From assembly GCA_030695945.1 (NCBI GenBank), contig JAUYOG010000032.1, positions 1 to 64,000 on the forward strand: DNA of 64,000 nucleotides, in the 5' to 3' direction. The notes under the pieces are model-generated. The model was not told the DNA's origin. It ran no database searches and saw only the letters and a program-made list of their open reading frames with translations. This DNA comes from Ramlibacter sp. (GTDB taxonomy: Bacteria; Pseudomonadota; Gammaproteobacteria; Burkholderiales; Burkholderiaceae_C). The position numbers and the translations under genes were made by a program. Shown here in pieces: positions 32,986-39,771 of the stretch. The stretch's first letter is position 1. Each line of letters starts with the position of its first letter.

Positions 32986-33645
32986 CTACAGGAGCGATGT
33001 CTGTTGGGCAGTAAGCCCATGCAAAGCAGTAACCTGCCGCACAAATTCCGTCTGGCCGCCGTAGCTTGGGTGACGAACTTTGATGACCGGCAGCCCATTC
33101 GACGCGACGCGTTGGGCTGCTAAGGCAGCATCATTCCCAATCGCCACAAGCCGCTTGGGACGAATCAGGCAAACCAGAACCTGGAGCAGTTCCTCTCCTG
33201 CGCGTCTCTCGCGCGCGTTGTGTGCCCGATTCGAGAAGTGATCATCGGGTTCGTGAGGGTGTAACGGGAAGACATTCCACAAGAAAATTCTTTCTTCGAT
33301 ATGGTCGAGAACGTCCCAGACGACAGCAGCAGTGCGCTCCGCGACAGCCGCGCCTTTGGTTGGTCTTTCCATTGCCACACTCCATCGACGTGCGTGATGA
33401 GCAAGGTGCACGTCGTCAGTGAGCGCTAGGCCCGTGCGTCGCCCTCCCCGATAGCCTAGATCCCTTCCGATCCATATCGCATCCACGGGTCCACTAGCGG
33501 CGCTCTTGAGCATTGATGAGAGCGCTGTAGCTCGGCATCGGGGTGCGTCAGCGCGATCATGGACTGCGCACCGATCTGCGTAGGGATTGAAGCAGTTCTC
33601 AAACCGTAAAGCGACAAGGGACTCAACAAACGAGTGCATCTTCAT
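32986..33645 (-). CDS. Uracil-DNA-glycosylase-superfamily protein
   Basis: The 219-residue protein has the UDG-fold landmarks in divergent form. Motif 1 appears as IWIGRDLGYRGGRRTG (residues 58-72), the central LWNVFPLHPHEPD at 122-134 replaces the usual motif, and the leucine-loop motif is VRHPSYGGQTEF with His192. Members of this divergent group are annotated as uracil-DNA glycosylases, and some lie in defence loci. It might remove uracil or a modified base from DNA, or act on free nucleotides. It overlaps the MazG-like gene by four bases (ATGA) and is the last gene of the block. Confidence 0.78.
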   Translation of the reverse strand: MKMHSFVESLVALRFENCFNPYADRCAVHDRADAPRCRATALSSMLKSAASGPVDAIWIGRDLGYRGGRRTGLALTDDVHLAHHARRWSVAMERPTKGAAVAERTAAVVWDVLDHIEERIFLWNVFPLHPHEPDDHFSNRAHNARERRAGEELLQVLVCLIRPKRLVAIGNDAALAAQRVASNGLPVIKVRHPSYGGQTEFVRQVTALHGLTAQQTSLL

Positions 33646-34775
33646 GGTGTCCAGCCTGGCGGCTGATAGGACAAAGTACGCTTAGCGCGATCGCCGATGA
33701 TCCAACCGCCTTGGGCCGCCCTGATTTCGCGAAAGACCGCATAGCCCTGAAGTATGGACCGTTCCCAGAGCTTCAATGGGCACTTGTCTACCTCAAAACC
33801 CTTGACGAACTCGCCAATGGTCTTGAGTAAGCCAAGAGAGACTCGGGTCTGGCCGTCGAAAAACTTCAAGTCCTTTGCTTGCGCAAATATCCAGGCGGTC
33901 ACCCCCTCTTCAACCACGATCGCCCTTCCACCGTCCTCGGCTTCGTCGTAAGCCGCAATGCTCTTTCGCTTGTGCTTGATCAGCGCACGCATGACGGGAG
34001 ACCAATGCAGAATCGCCGCATTCGCAAGGTGAAAAACATCGTGAAATCGATACCCGTCGGGGTCACCTATGTTGTCCGTCAATGGATCGCCAATGAATAC
34101 TCCATGCCATTGCAGGTAGGTCTTGCCACTCGGCCGTTGATTGACGCGGATTGCGAAGTTCCTGGGGAGCTGTTCCTCCGGACCAAATTTTTGCCCATCG
34201 AAGTCGGGTAACTGAGTGAAGTCCGGCGCAACGAACGCACCTCGTGCCTTGCGCAGGTTGCCCTGGACAACATCGGAGAAAACTAGCTGCGCGCCATTCA
34301 GCGCTTCAAGATAGTCGCGCGCGAAGTTGACCAACTTGTCCTGATCAGGCGGCCCATCGAGAAGGGACGCAGCGGAGCGGCCGAGCTTGAATAACCGAGT
34401 GTCGAGACTCGCCGTCGAAACAGGAATAGAAACGCGCGCGCATCCACCGCCTGGCAGATCGCTGGCAACCCCAATCTGCCTATAACTGGTCCCTGCGCTC
34501 GCCTCGTCGAAGAGGCCGGCAAGATCGACGTCAAGACGCCTGCATATTGCCGCGAGGTACCAAAGCGTGTCGCCAAATTCTTCCAACGCAGCCTTTGCGT
34601 AGCCAGGATAGCGATCGCCCTCGCGTACGTGCTTTTTCGCCGTCGCCATGATGCCGCCGACCTCGCCGTACAGCCCAAGAAGAACTGGATTCAGATCGCG
34701 GGGATCCAGAACGTCGGTTTCTGAAATCTCGGCCGCGTATCGTGAGAATGCAACGGACCCTTGTGAGTGGCTCAT
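33642..34775 (-). CDS. MazG-like nucleotide pyrophosphohydrolase with extra C-terminal domain
   Basis: The 377-residue protein starts with a MazG-type all-helical domain (about 15-90): LLGLYGEVGGIMATAKKH and LEEFGDTLWYLAAICRRL. The second half of the metal motif (Glu66, Asp69) is canonical; in the first half Glu38 is kept but the second acidic position is Gly41. A long C-terminal region (about 170-377) has RFHDVFHLANAAILHWSP and RAIVVEEGVTAWIF, suggesting a second helical catalytic domain with histidines and glutamates. MazG enzymes cut (d)NTPs to monophosphates. ATGA overlaps join it to both neighbours. Confidence 0.8.
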   Translation of the reverse strand: MSHSQGSVAFSRYAAEISETDVLDPRDLNPVLLGLYGEVGGIMATAKKHVREGDRYPGYAKAALEEFGDTLWYLAAICRRLDVDLAGLFDEASAGTSYRQIGVASDLPGGGCARVSIPVSTASLDTRLFKLGRSAASLLDGPPDQDKLVNFARDYLEALNGAQLVFSDVVQGNLRKARGAFVAPDFTQLPDFDGQKFGPEEQLPRNFAIRVNQRPSGKTYLQWHGVFIGDPLTDNIGDPDGYRFHDVFHLANAAILHWSPVMRALIKHKRKSIAAYDEAEDGGRAIVVEEGVTAWIFAQAKDLKFFDGQTRVSLGLLKTIGEFVKGFEVDKCPLKLWERSILQGYAVFREIRAAQGGWIIGDRAKRTLSYQPPGWTP

Positions 34776-35410
34776 ACGGACTCCTGCCTAAGCGCAAGCC
34801 ACTCTTGTGGCAAACCCTGGTAGCCAGATATCTCTGCGGACCTTATCCACGCCACGAAGTCAGCAATCAGCTGCGGCTCCTCAAACTTCGAGTGACCGAT
34901 ACCCTGCTTGCACAGCTGGCGCCCCCGGGAGTCATGCAGCCAGTCAGGTATGAGCGGGCCAGTACCTCCGAGATAGAGAAAGTCTTCGCTGACAAGGACG
35001 CGGTCGACGCTCGTATCAATCGCTATGTGCTCCGCATCGGCACTTCCGTCACTCAGACTGTGGAACGAATCGCGTTGTTGCCAAGCGGCTCCCGGGTGCG
35101 CACGAAAGTAGATGTTGTCGCCGCATGTCTGTTTGCGGCTACCCCGGCGAAATGGCCGTTTTCGCTGGAATCGCACATCCGCCGCGTACTGATCCCAGGT
35201 CAGGGTCTCGGTGACACGCATGGCATATACGAGATATCCAGCGCGTCGTACGCCCTCTGCGCCGCTGCCGCTGCCGACAACCCAATCATCTACCTGTGCG
35301 GCCGCGCGAATCTTCGGTTTGCAGGTCGCCAGCGTACAAAATCCGTAGTAAGGGTTCGGCGCAAAGCCACTGTCGTAGCGCACGACGTAAGAGTGCAGAG
35401 CCATAGACAT
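34772..35410 (-). CDS. Nucleotide-modification-associated domain 2 (Nmad2) protein
   Basis: The 212-residue protein matches the Nmad2 pattern: HSYVVRYDSGFAPNPYYGFC, TLATCKPKIRAAAQVDDWVVG, YLVYAMRVTETLTWDQY, and a later DNIYFR. Nmad domains were predicted by comparative genomics to make or handle modified bases in phage and bacterial DNA; no activity is established that I know of. The start at 35410 shares one base with the stop of the TIR-like gene (TGATG) and its stop overlaps the MazG start, so all four are translationally coupled. An alternative ATG lies two codons downstream. Confidence 0.78.
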   Translation of the reverse strand: MSMALHSYVVRYDSGFAPNPYYGFCTLATCKPKIRAAAQVDDWVVGSGSGAEGVRRAGYLVYAMRVTETLTWDQYAADVRFQRKRPFRRGSRKQTCGDNIYFRAHPGAAWQQRDSFHSLSDGSADAEHIAIDTSVDRVLVSEDFLYLGGTGPLIPDWLHDSRGRQLCKQGIGHSKFEEPQLIADFVAWIRSAEISGYQGLPQEWLALRQESV

Positions 35411-35877
35411 CAGCACGGATGCCGCTTTATCGGCACCGGGGTACAGGCTCCTCCATCCGGTTTCTCCCATTGGTCTTTGCCATTGATGGCGTCGACGATG
35501 GCTGATCCGTTCCAACCTACAAGCGCGTCAGCATGCTCCTTAAGAGCACTTGGCAGGTCACACTCCGATTCCCCGTGTGCCCAGACTCCCACGATTCGCT
35601 TGTCTTGTTTCGCTGCGTATTCGATTTCCCAATTCACCCACTCGCTATCTTTCGTCTTCGGCGAGACGTAGCAGACAAAAACCCCAGCCCAACTAATTGC
35701 AGGCGCCAGTATCTGGGTCTTTATGTACTCGGGGTTCGACGCGTCGTTGAATTTTCCCGTGTGAATTGAAGAGTCGCGAATCTCCACGCCCTGAGGTTTC
35801 AGAAGATCCTTCAACTTCTTCAAACCGTCGTCGTCGGCATGCACATGGCTGATAAAGACGTTCTTGGTATCGGTCAT
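35410..35877 (-). CDS. TIR-like protein (DUF1863/ThsB-like), second copy
   Basis: The 155-residue single-domain protein has the MTH538-type TIR-like fold: NVFISHVHADDDGLKKLKDLL, EIRDSSIHTGKFNDASNPEYIK, and VFVCYVSPKTKDSEWVNWEIE with the glutamate at the usual catalytic position. ThsB proteins of Thoeris, built the same way, make a cyclic ADP-ribose signal from NAD+ on infection. Here no ThsA follows; the next gene is Nmad2. GAGGAGG before the ATG at 35877 supports this start. It opens the tightly coupled four-gene part of the block. Confidence 0.82.
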   Translation of the reverse strand: MTDTKNVFISHVHADDDGLKKLKDLLKPQGVEIRDSSIHTGKFNDASNPEYIKTQILAPAISWAGVFVCYVSPKTKDSEWVNWEIEYAAKQDKRIVGVWAHGESECDLPSALKEHADALVGWNGSAIVDAINGKDQWEKPDGGACTPVPIKRHPC

Positions 35878-35964
35878 AAATCCTCCTCTCGCTCTCTGCC
35901 ACAAAAAAAACCGTAGTCTGCGACCTGGGGTCGATATTCTCTGCTATGGGAACACTCGCGGGAA

Positions 35965-36552
35965 CTATCGACTCTTAATCTGGTCCCTGGCCTCATCGGC
36001 CCGAATGCTCAATTTGCGATGAAACATTCGAGCGAAATCAAGGCCGCCATTCCGTTGCCGAAGTTTCCCAGCAAGTTGCATAGCGGCGCCTCCGGGGGCG
36101 GAGACGGCAATAACCTTGGCGTTCGGATGAAGTTCACGGAACATTTGATGCTCGGCGAAGATACCCTCCATCCCTCCGATGAACACTGCAGCGTCGAAGG
36201 GTTCCGCGAGCATCGTTCGACGCATTCGTTCCAAACTTGCCTCGCGGTCGTCGCGCACAGCCGGCATGTACCGCACATTGCGGAAGTGCCTATTTTCGTC
36301 GGGAAACCATTCCTCGAAGAACCGGCTCTGGTAGAGACGAACCGCGGAAGCGTATTTGACGCCGAGGCTCTCGCATACGGCCCAGACCATGGGCGTAATT
36401 GCCGGGTGGCCGCCCCAGACTATGCGACGGCGGCCAAGGCACACAGTCATGAATTCGCGCACGGCGAACTGGATCAAGAAGGGATCAGCCGTATCGAAGA
36501 AGTTGCCGCGGCCCTGCACTGGGATGCTGGCTGAGAGAAAGACTTGGCCCAC
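35965..36552 (-). CDS. SLOG-domain protein (SLOG cluster 3 type)
   Basis: The 195-residue protein has a Rossmann-like nucleotide-binding fold of the SMF/DprA-LOG superfamily. FLSASIPVQGRGNFFDTADP opens it, RRRIVWGGHPAITPMVWAV covers residues 41-59, and FIGGMEGIFAEHQMF (124-138) provides the GG and glutamates expected for ligand contact. SLOG domains bind or cleave nucleotide-derived signals; in ThsA the SLOG domain senses cyclic ADP-ribose. It starts at GTG with GGGAGA upstream, one base after the TIR gene stop, so it is probably the partner of that TIR protein. Confidence 0.78.
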   Translation of the reverse strand: MGQVFLSASIPVQGRGNFFDTADPFLIQFAVREFMTVCLGRRRIVWGGHPAITPMVWAVCESLGVKYASAVRLYQSRFFEEWFPDENRHFRNVRYMPAVRDDREASLERMRRTMLAEPFDAAVFIGGMEGIFAEHQMFRELHPNAKVIAVSAPGGAAMQLAGKLRQRNGGLDFARMFHRKLSIRADEARDQIKSR

Positions 36553-36553
36553 A

Positions 36554-37693
36554 CTAAGTCTCCCAACCGGCGAGGTCCCACGCGGCCTCGGTCGACTTGA
36601 TCCAGCGGGCTCCCTTGATAGACGAGGCGAGCCAATTCATATGCGCCAGCCATGAGGGCATGATGCCCACGTGGTCATATACGATCGCAGACTCGATGGC
36701 GCCGGCGTGAGCGAGAGCATGTTCGAGTGTCACGGCGGTTGGCACTCCAACCGTTGGTTGAACGACCACTCGCTTCCCTGAGCGAAGTCGAACTTGCATA
36801 GCGCGTCGTGCGTCCATTCCCTCCACACTGCCCTGCACGCGTGACACGGCTTCCTCAACGGCACCCACGATGCTGAGATGGCGTGTGGCATGCGCGAGAC
36901 TTCGGAAATCTTCAAGCTGATCACATATCCGGTCAAGCGCGGAGGGCACAAGGCTTTGGTCAGGGCTGAAATCGTCGTCGTCGAGCGCAACCAAGCTGGC
37001 CGTACCAGTGATCCCCGAGGCTTTCGCGGTGGGCCACTGAACCCGAAGCACACCGATTCCCTTGGCCAAAGCTCGACCGAACTCGGCGGCCGTCCACCTA
37101 CTTTCAAAGTACTGGGGCGAGTCCAGCATCAACAGAACATCTACGTCACACAGGCTGTGCCAGAGGCTCTCTTGGAAGTCCACGCCCGCGCCAATACTAT
37201 GTGTGTCCAGGAATACCTCGTATTGCCGCGCCGACAATTCGGCGAAGAGCTGGATAGCGACGGGCGTTGATTCATTGCGGCGGTAGCTCAAAAAAACCCG
37301 GCGCTGCCTCGGCAGCAGTCCTAAACACTCAAACAGAGCACCGAATACCCGATCTGCACCACCCGGTCCACGATAAAAAACGCAGTTGAGTCCGCGCAAT
37401 CCCGTGGGAATTTCCTTGTTAACACGAGCAGTTTCTGAAGCAACCGGGAGGACCGGCACTGATGCAATGTCGAGAACATCGGAAACGTCAAGTGAAACCG
37501 ATCCCTTGCCGCCAAAGAAGATTGCGACGGAGGAGCTTTTTGGATCGGGATGGAACCGGGCTGGGTCGACCGCAACGTCTATGTCGGCTGGGTCAAGTTT
37601 GAAACGGATGACAGCCCGCGCGACGTGACTCCTAAGCGTCGCAAGTTGGACCTTGGTCGGCTTTCCAAGGACGGCAATGTTGTAGAGCGGCAT
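36554..37693 (-). CDS. TIR-domain protein with unknown N- and C-terminal domains
   Basis: The 379-residue protein has three parts. Residues 1-125 form an alpha/beta domain (SSVAIFFGGKG, TGLRGLNCVFYRG). Residues 131-230 form a TIR domain (RRVFLSYRRNESTPVAIQLF, YEVFLDTHSIGAGVDFQE, DVLLMLDSPQYFESRWTAAE), with Glu204 at the position of the catalytic glutamate of TIR NADases. The C-terminal region (about 245-379) holds EHALAHAGAIESAIVYDHVG and may bind a ligand. TIR enzymes hydrolyse or cyclise NAD+. The SLOG gene follows within one base, so the two probably act as a pair. Confidence 0.83.
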   Translation of the reverse strand: MPLYNIAVLGKPTKVQLATLRSHVARAVIRFKLDPADIDVAVDPARFHPDPKSSSVAIFFGGKGSVSLDVSDVLDIASVPVLPVASETARVNKEIPTGLRGLNCVFYRGPGGADRVFGALFECLGLLPRQRRVFLSYRRNESTPVAIQLFAELSARQYEVFLDTHSIGAGVDFQESLWHSLCDVDVLLMLDSPQYFESRWTAAEFGRALAKGIGVLRVQWPTAKASGITGTASLVALDDDDFSPDQSLVPSALDRICDQLEDFRSLAHATRHLSIVGAVEEAVSRVQGSVEGMDARRAMQVRLRSGKRVVVQPTVGVPTAVTLEHALAHAGAIESAIVYDHVGIMPSWLAHMNWLASSIKGARWIKSTEAAWDLAGWET

Positions 37694-37708
37694 CGTGAGT
37701 GCACTCGA

Positions 37709-37861
37709 CTAGTAGGCGTCTCGGATTCGCATGACCTGAGCAACAGCGCGACCCAGGCTTCGAACCTCGCAAGCACGGACTCCAAGCCATTGGGGTGGCT
37801 TTGCATTGTGGCGGAACATTTCTCGTCTGTACTGGGACGCACCCATGACAACGAGCCTCAT
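37709..37861 (-). CDS. Small ORF, 50 residues, inside the TIR/SLOG block
   Basis: The frame starts MRLVVMGASQYRREMF, contains NAKPPQWLGVRACEVRSLG and ends VAQVMRIRDAY. It fits exactly between its neighbours, six bases after the first TIR-like gene and 15 bases before the TIR gene. It is basic with two likely helices. The ribosome binding site is weak, so it may rely on coupling. No family is recognised. A small regulator or toxin-antitoxin-like partner is possible but is inference. Confidence 0.5.
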   Translation of the reverse strand: MRLVVMGASQYRREMFRHNAKPPQWLGVRACEVRSLGRAVAQVMRIRDAY

Positions 37862-37867
37862 GGTCCG

Positions 37868-38308
37868 CTAATGCCCCGCGGCCTTTGCAGCTTTGTCGAT
37901 CCAACTCCCGAGGTTCTCATAACCGTTTTCGTTGTTCCAAAGATAAAAGGGGTAGCCGTTGGGAAGCTGGCCGCACCGCTCCGACGTGTCGCCATTGAAG
38001 TCCTTGATCTTGCTGATATCGATTCCTAACAACCCATTGCCCCTGGCGATGCTTGCTTCAATCTCATACTTGACCCAGCGACTCTGGCAAGTCAACGATC
38101 CCACCAGCACGGCGGTGACGCTTGTGCCTTCTAGCTGCATGTCGATCCAATTCTTGATCGCTTGGTCGCCCTTCTTCTTCACGGCCTCAAAGTCGGCCTT
38201 GTCAATGAAGCCAGCCTTTTCATCGCCACGGATCACGTCGCTGTTGCGAACAATCATCGCACGCGACACATCCTCATATTTGAAGCTAAAGAAAACCTTG
38301 CGCGCCAT
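37868..38308 (-). CDS. TIR-like protein (DUF1863/ThsB-like), first copy
   Basis: The 146-residue protein has the MTH538/ThsB-like TIR fold. KVFFSFKYEDVSRAMIVRNS and the acidic DKADFEAVKKKGDQAIKNWI lead to VTAVLVGSLTCQSRWVKYEI, with the glutamate at the usual catalytic spot. A C-terminal segment (YPFYLWNNENGYENL) is shared with many stand-alone members. It is distinct in sequence from the second copy 2 kb downstream. GGAGGG stands at good spacing before the ATG at 38308. It is the first gene of the block. Confidence 0.83.
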   Translation of the reverse strand: MARKVFFSFKYEDVSRAMIVRNSDVIRGDEKAGFIDKADFEAVKKKGDQAIKNWIDMQLEGTSVTAVLVGSLTCQSRWVKYEIEASIARGNGLLGIDISKIKDFNGDTSERCGQLPNGYPFYLWNNENGYENLGSWIDKAAKAAGH

Positions 38309-38415
38309 AGATCCCTCCGTATTTGGCAAATGTAATCGGCGCATCGGTTCGCCGCATCCTCTAAGTGGATGACCTTCTCCCTCGACTCAGCCCGTCTCAG
38401 GTAATGGCGGCAATG

Positions 38416-39609
38416 TCAAATCGCCTTCCCCAACCTCCCCACCCCCTCCTCAATCTTCCCCACATCCGCCGTCGCAAACGACAGCCTCAGCGTAGACAGA
38501 TCCGGATCCTTCGCATAAAACGGCGCCCCCGGCACAAACGCCACGCCCTGGTCGATCGCCTTCTTCGCGAACTCGCCCGCATCCCAGATCTTCCCGCCCG
38601 CCCCCGTCAGCCGGGCCCAGAAGAACAGGCCGCCTTGCGGCTGCGTGAACTCGATGGCGTCGCCCAGTTCGCGCTTCAGGCTCTCGCCCATCACCCTCGC
38701 CCGCTCGCCGTACGTCTTGCGCACGTTGGCCAGGGTGGCGGGCATGCGGCCGGCCTTCAGGTACTGCGCCGCCGTGGCCTGGGCGAAGGTGCTGGTGTGC
38801 GCGTCGCTGAACTGCTTGCACATGGTGGCCTTGGCCAGCAGCTCGGGCTGGGCGATCATCCAGCCCACGCGCAGGCCGGGGCTTAAGACCTTGCTCAGGC
38901 TGCCGCAGTGCGCCACCCACTCGCGCGCGCCGGGCTGGTATTTGCACAGCGAGAGGATGCTGGGCGGCGGCGGCTCGCCAAAGTACAGGTCGCCGTACGG
39001 GTCGTCCTCCACCACCAGCGTTTCGTACTGCACGGCCAGCTCCAGCACGCGCTTGCGGCGCTCCAGGCTCAGCATGGCGCCGCTGGGGTTGCCGAAGGTG
39101 GGGATCAGGTACACGAACTTCGGCTTGTGTTCCTTGATCAGCTTTTCCAGCTCGTCGACCTTCACGCCGTCTGCGTCGATGGGCGCGGTGATCAGCTCGG
39201 CGCCATAGAGGCGGAAGCACTGGATGGTGGCCAGGAAGGTGGGGGCCTCCACGATCACCTTGTCGCCGGGGCTGATCATCGTCTTGCCCAGCAGGTCCAG
39301 CGCCTGCTGGCTGCCGGTGGTGACGATCAGGCCGTCCTGGTTCACCGCCACGCCCTTGGTGGCCATGAAGGCCGAGAGCTGCTCGCGCAGCGGCTCGTAG
39401 CCTTCCGTCGCGCCGTACTGCAGCATGCCGCCGGGGTTCTCCGCCAGGGCGGTATCCACGGCTTCCTTGATGCCGGCCACGTCGAACATGGCGCTGTCGG
39501 GGAAGCCGCCGGCAAAGCTGATGATGCCGGGCTTGCCCAGCAGCTTGAAGAGCTCGCGGATGGCGGAGGTTTCTACGTTGTCGAGGCGGGTGGCGAAGTT
39601 CAGGGGCAT
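38416..39609 (-). CDS. PLP-dependent aminotransferase, class I/II (2-aminoadipate/LysN-like)
   Basis: The 397-residue fold-type I enzyme has the pyridoxal-phosphate lysine at Lys240 in GSLSKVLSPGLRVGW, the cofactor-stacking run TTGSQQALDLL and the PTFGNPSGAML substrate motif. The pattern is that of MocR-related aminotransferases that handle aromatic or aminoadipate substrates. It acts in the cytoplasm. The exact amino acid is unknown. It is transcribed toward the TIR/SLOG block, and read-through into it is possible. Confidence 0.9.
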   Translation of the reverse strand: MPLNFATRLDNVETSAIRELFKLLGKPGIISFAGGFPDSAMFDVAGIKEAVDTALAENPGGMLQYGATEGYEPLREQLSAFMATKGVAVNQDGLIVTTGSQQALDLLGKTMISPGDKVIVEAPTFLATIQCFRLYGAELITAPIDADGVKVDELEKLIKEHKPKFVYLIPTFGNPSGAMLSLERRKRVLELAVQYETLVVEDDPYGDLYFGEPPPPSILSLCKYQPGAREWVAHCGSLSKVLSPGLRVGWMIAQPELLAKATMCKQFSDAHTSTFAQATAAQYLKAGRMPATLANVRKTYGERARVMGESLKRELGDAIEFTQPQGGLFFWARLTGAGGKIWDAGEFAKKAIDQGVAFVPGAPFYAKDPDLSTLRLSFATADVGKIEEGVGRLGKAI

Positions 39610-39637
39610 GTCTATGTCTCGTGTCTTTGGCGGGGAC

Positions 39638-39725
39638 GGGAATTGGGGTCAGAGCCGAATTTCGTGGGCATATTGTCGCGCGCCGGAAACATCATCTCCG
39701 AAATTCGGATCCGACCCCAATTCCC
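39638..39725. repeat. Inverted-repeat element with GGGGTC core
   Basis: Two 27-base arms, 39638-39664 and 39699-39725, are inverted copies (25 of 27 matching) around a 34-base loop. The arms begin GGGAATTGGGGTC. Half copies of the same motif stand at 40772-40796 and 54621-54646, and a worn copy at 53702-53724. It lies in the divergent gap between the aminotransferase and rdgC genes. Confidence 0.75.
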
Positions 39726-39771
39726 TTGCGGCGCGCCACTAGAATCGCGCCTCCGTTGTACCCAATCCCCC

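Larger units (their letters stand above)
32986..38308 (-). other. Candidate defence island: TIR, SLOG, Nmad2, MazG and UDG-like operon
   Basis: Eight same-strand genes lie with gaps of at most 87 bases. The sequence is visibly poorer in G and C than its flanks and its codon use is mixed. The order in transcription is TIR-like, 50-residue ORF, TIR, SLOG, TIR-like, Nmad2, MazG-like, UDG-like. A decayed duplication and a broken SUI1 gene flank the left edge; an aminotransferase gene flanks the right. No integrase, tRNA or insertion sequence marks the borders. The protein families are known from prokaryotic conflict systems; the combination is not one I can match to a named system. Confidence 0.75.

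Noticed and set aside
32986..38308. Classical Thoeris system
   Set aside because: ThsB-like TIR proteins are present but no ThsA (SIR2-SLOG), Macro-domain or caspase partner is found in the block or next to it.
32900..38420. Prophage or integrative element boundaries
   Set aside because: No integrase, tRNA gene, att-like direct repeats at both edges, or phage structural gene is seen.
38309..38420. Sigma-70 promoter TTGACA near 38413-38418 for the TIR/SLOG block
   Set aside because: No acceptable -10 box lies 16-18 bases downstream on the minus strand, and the site overlaps the end of the aminotransferase gene.
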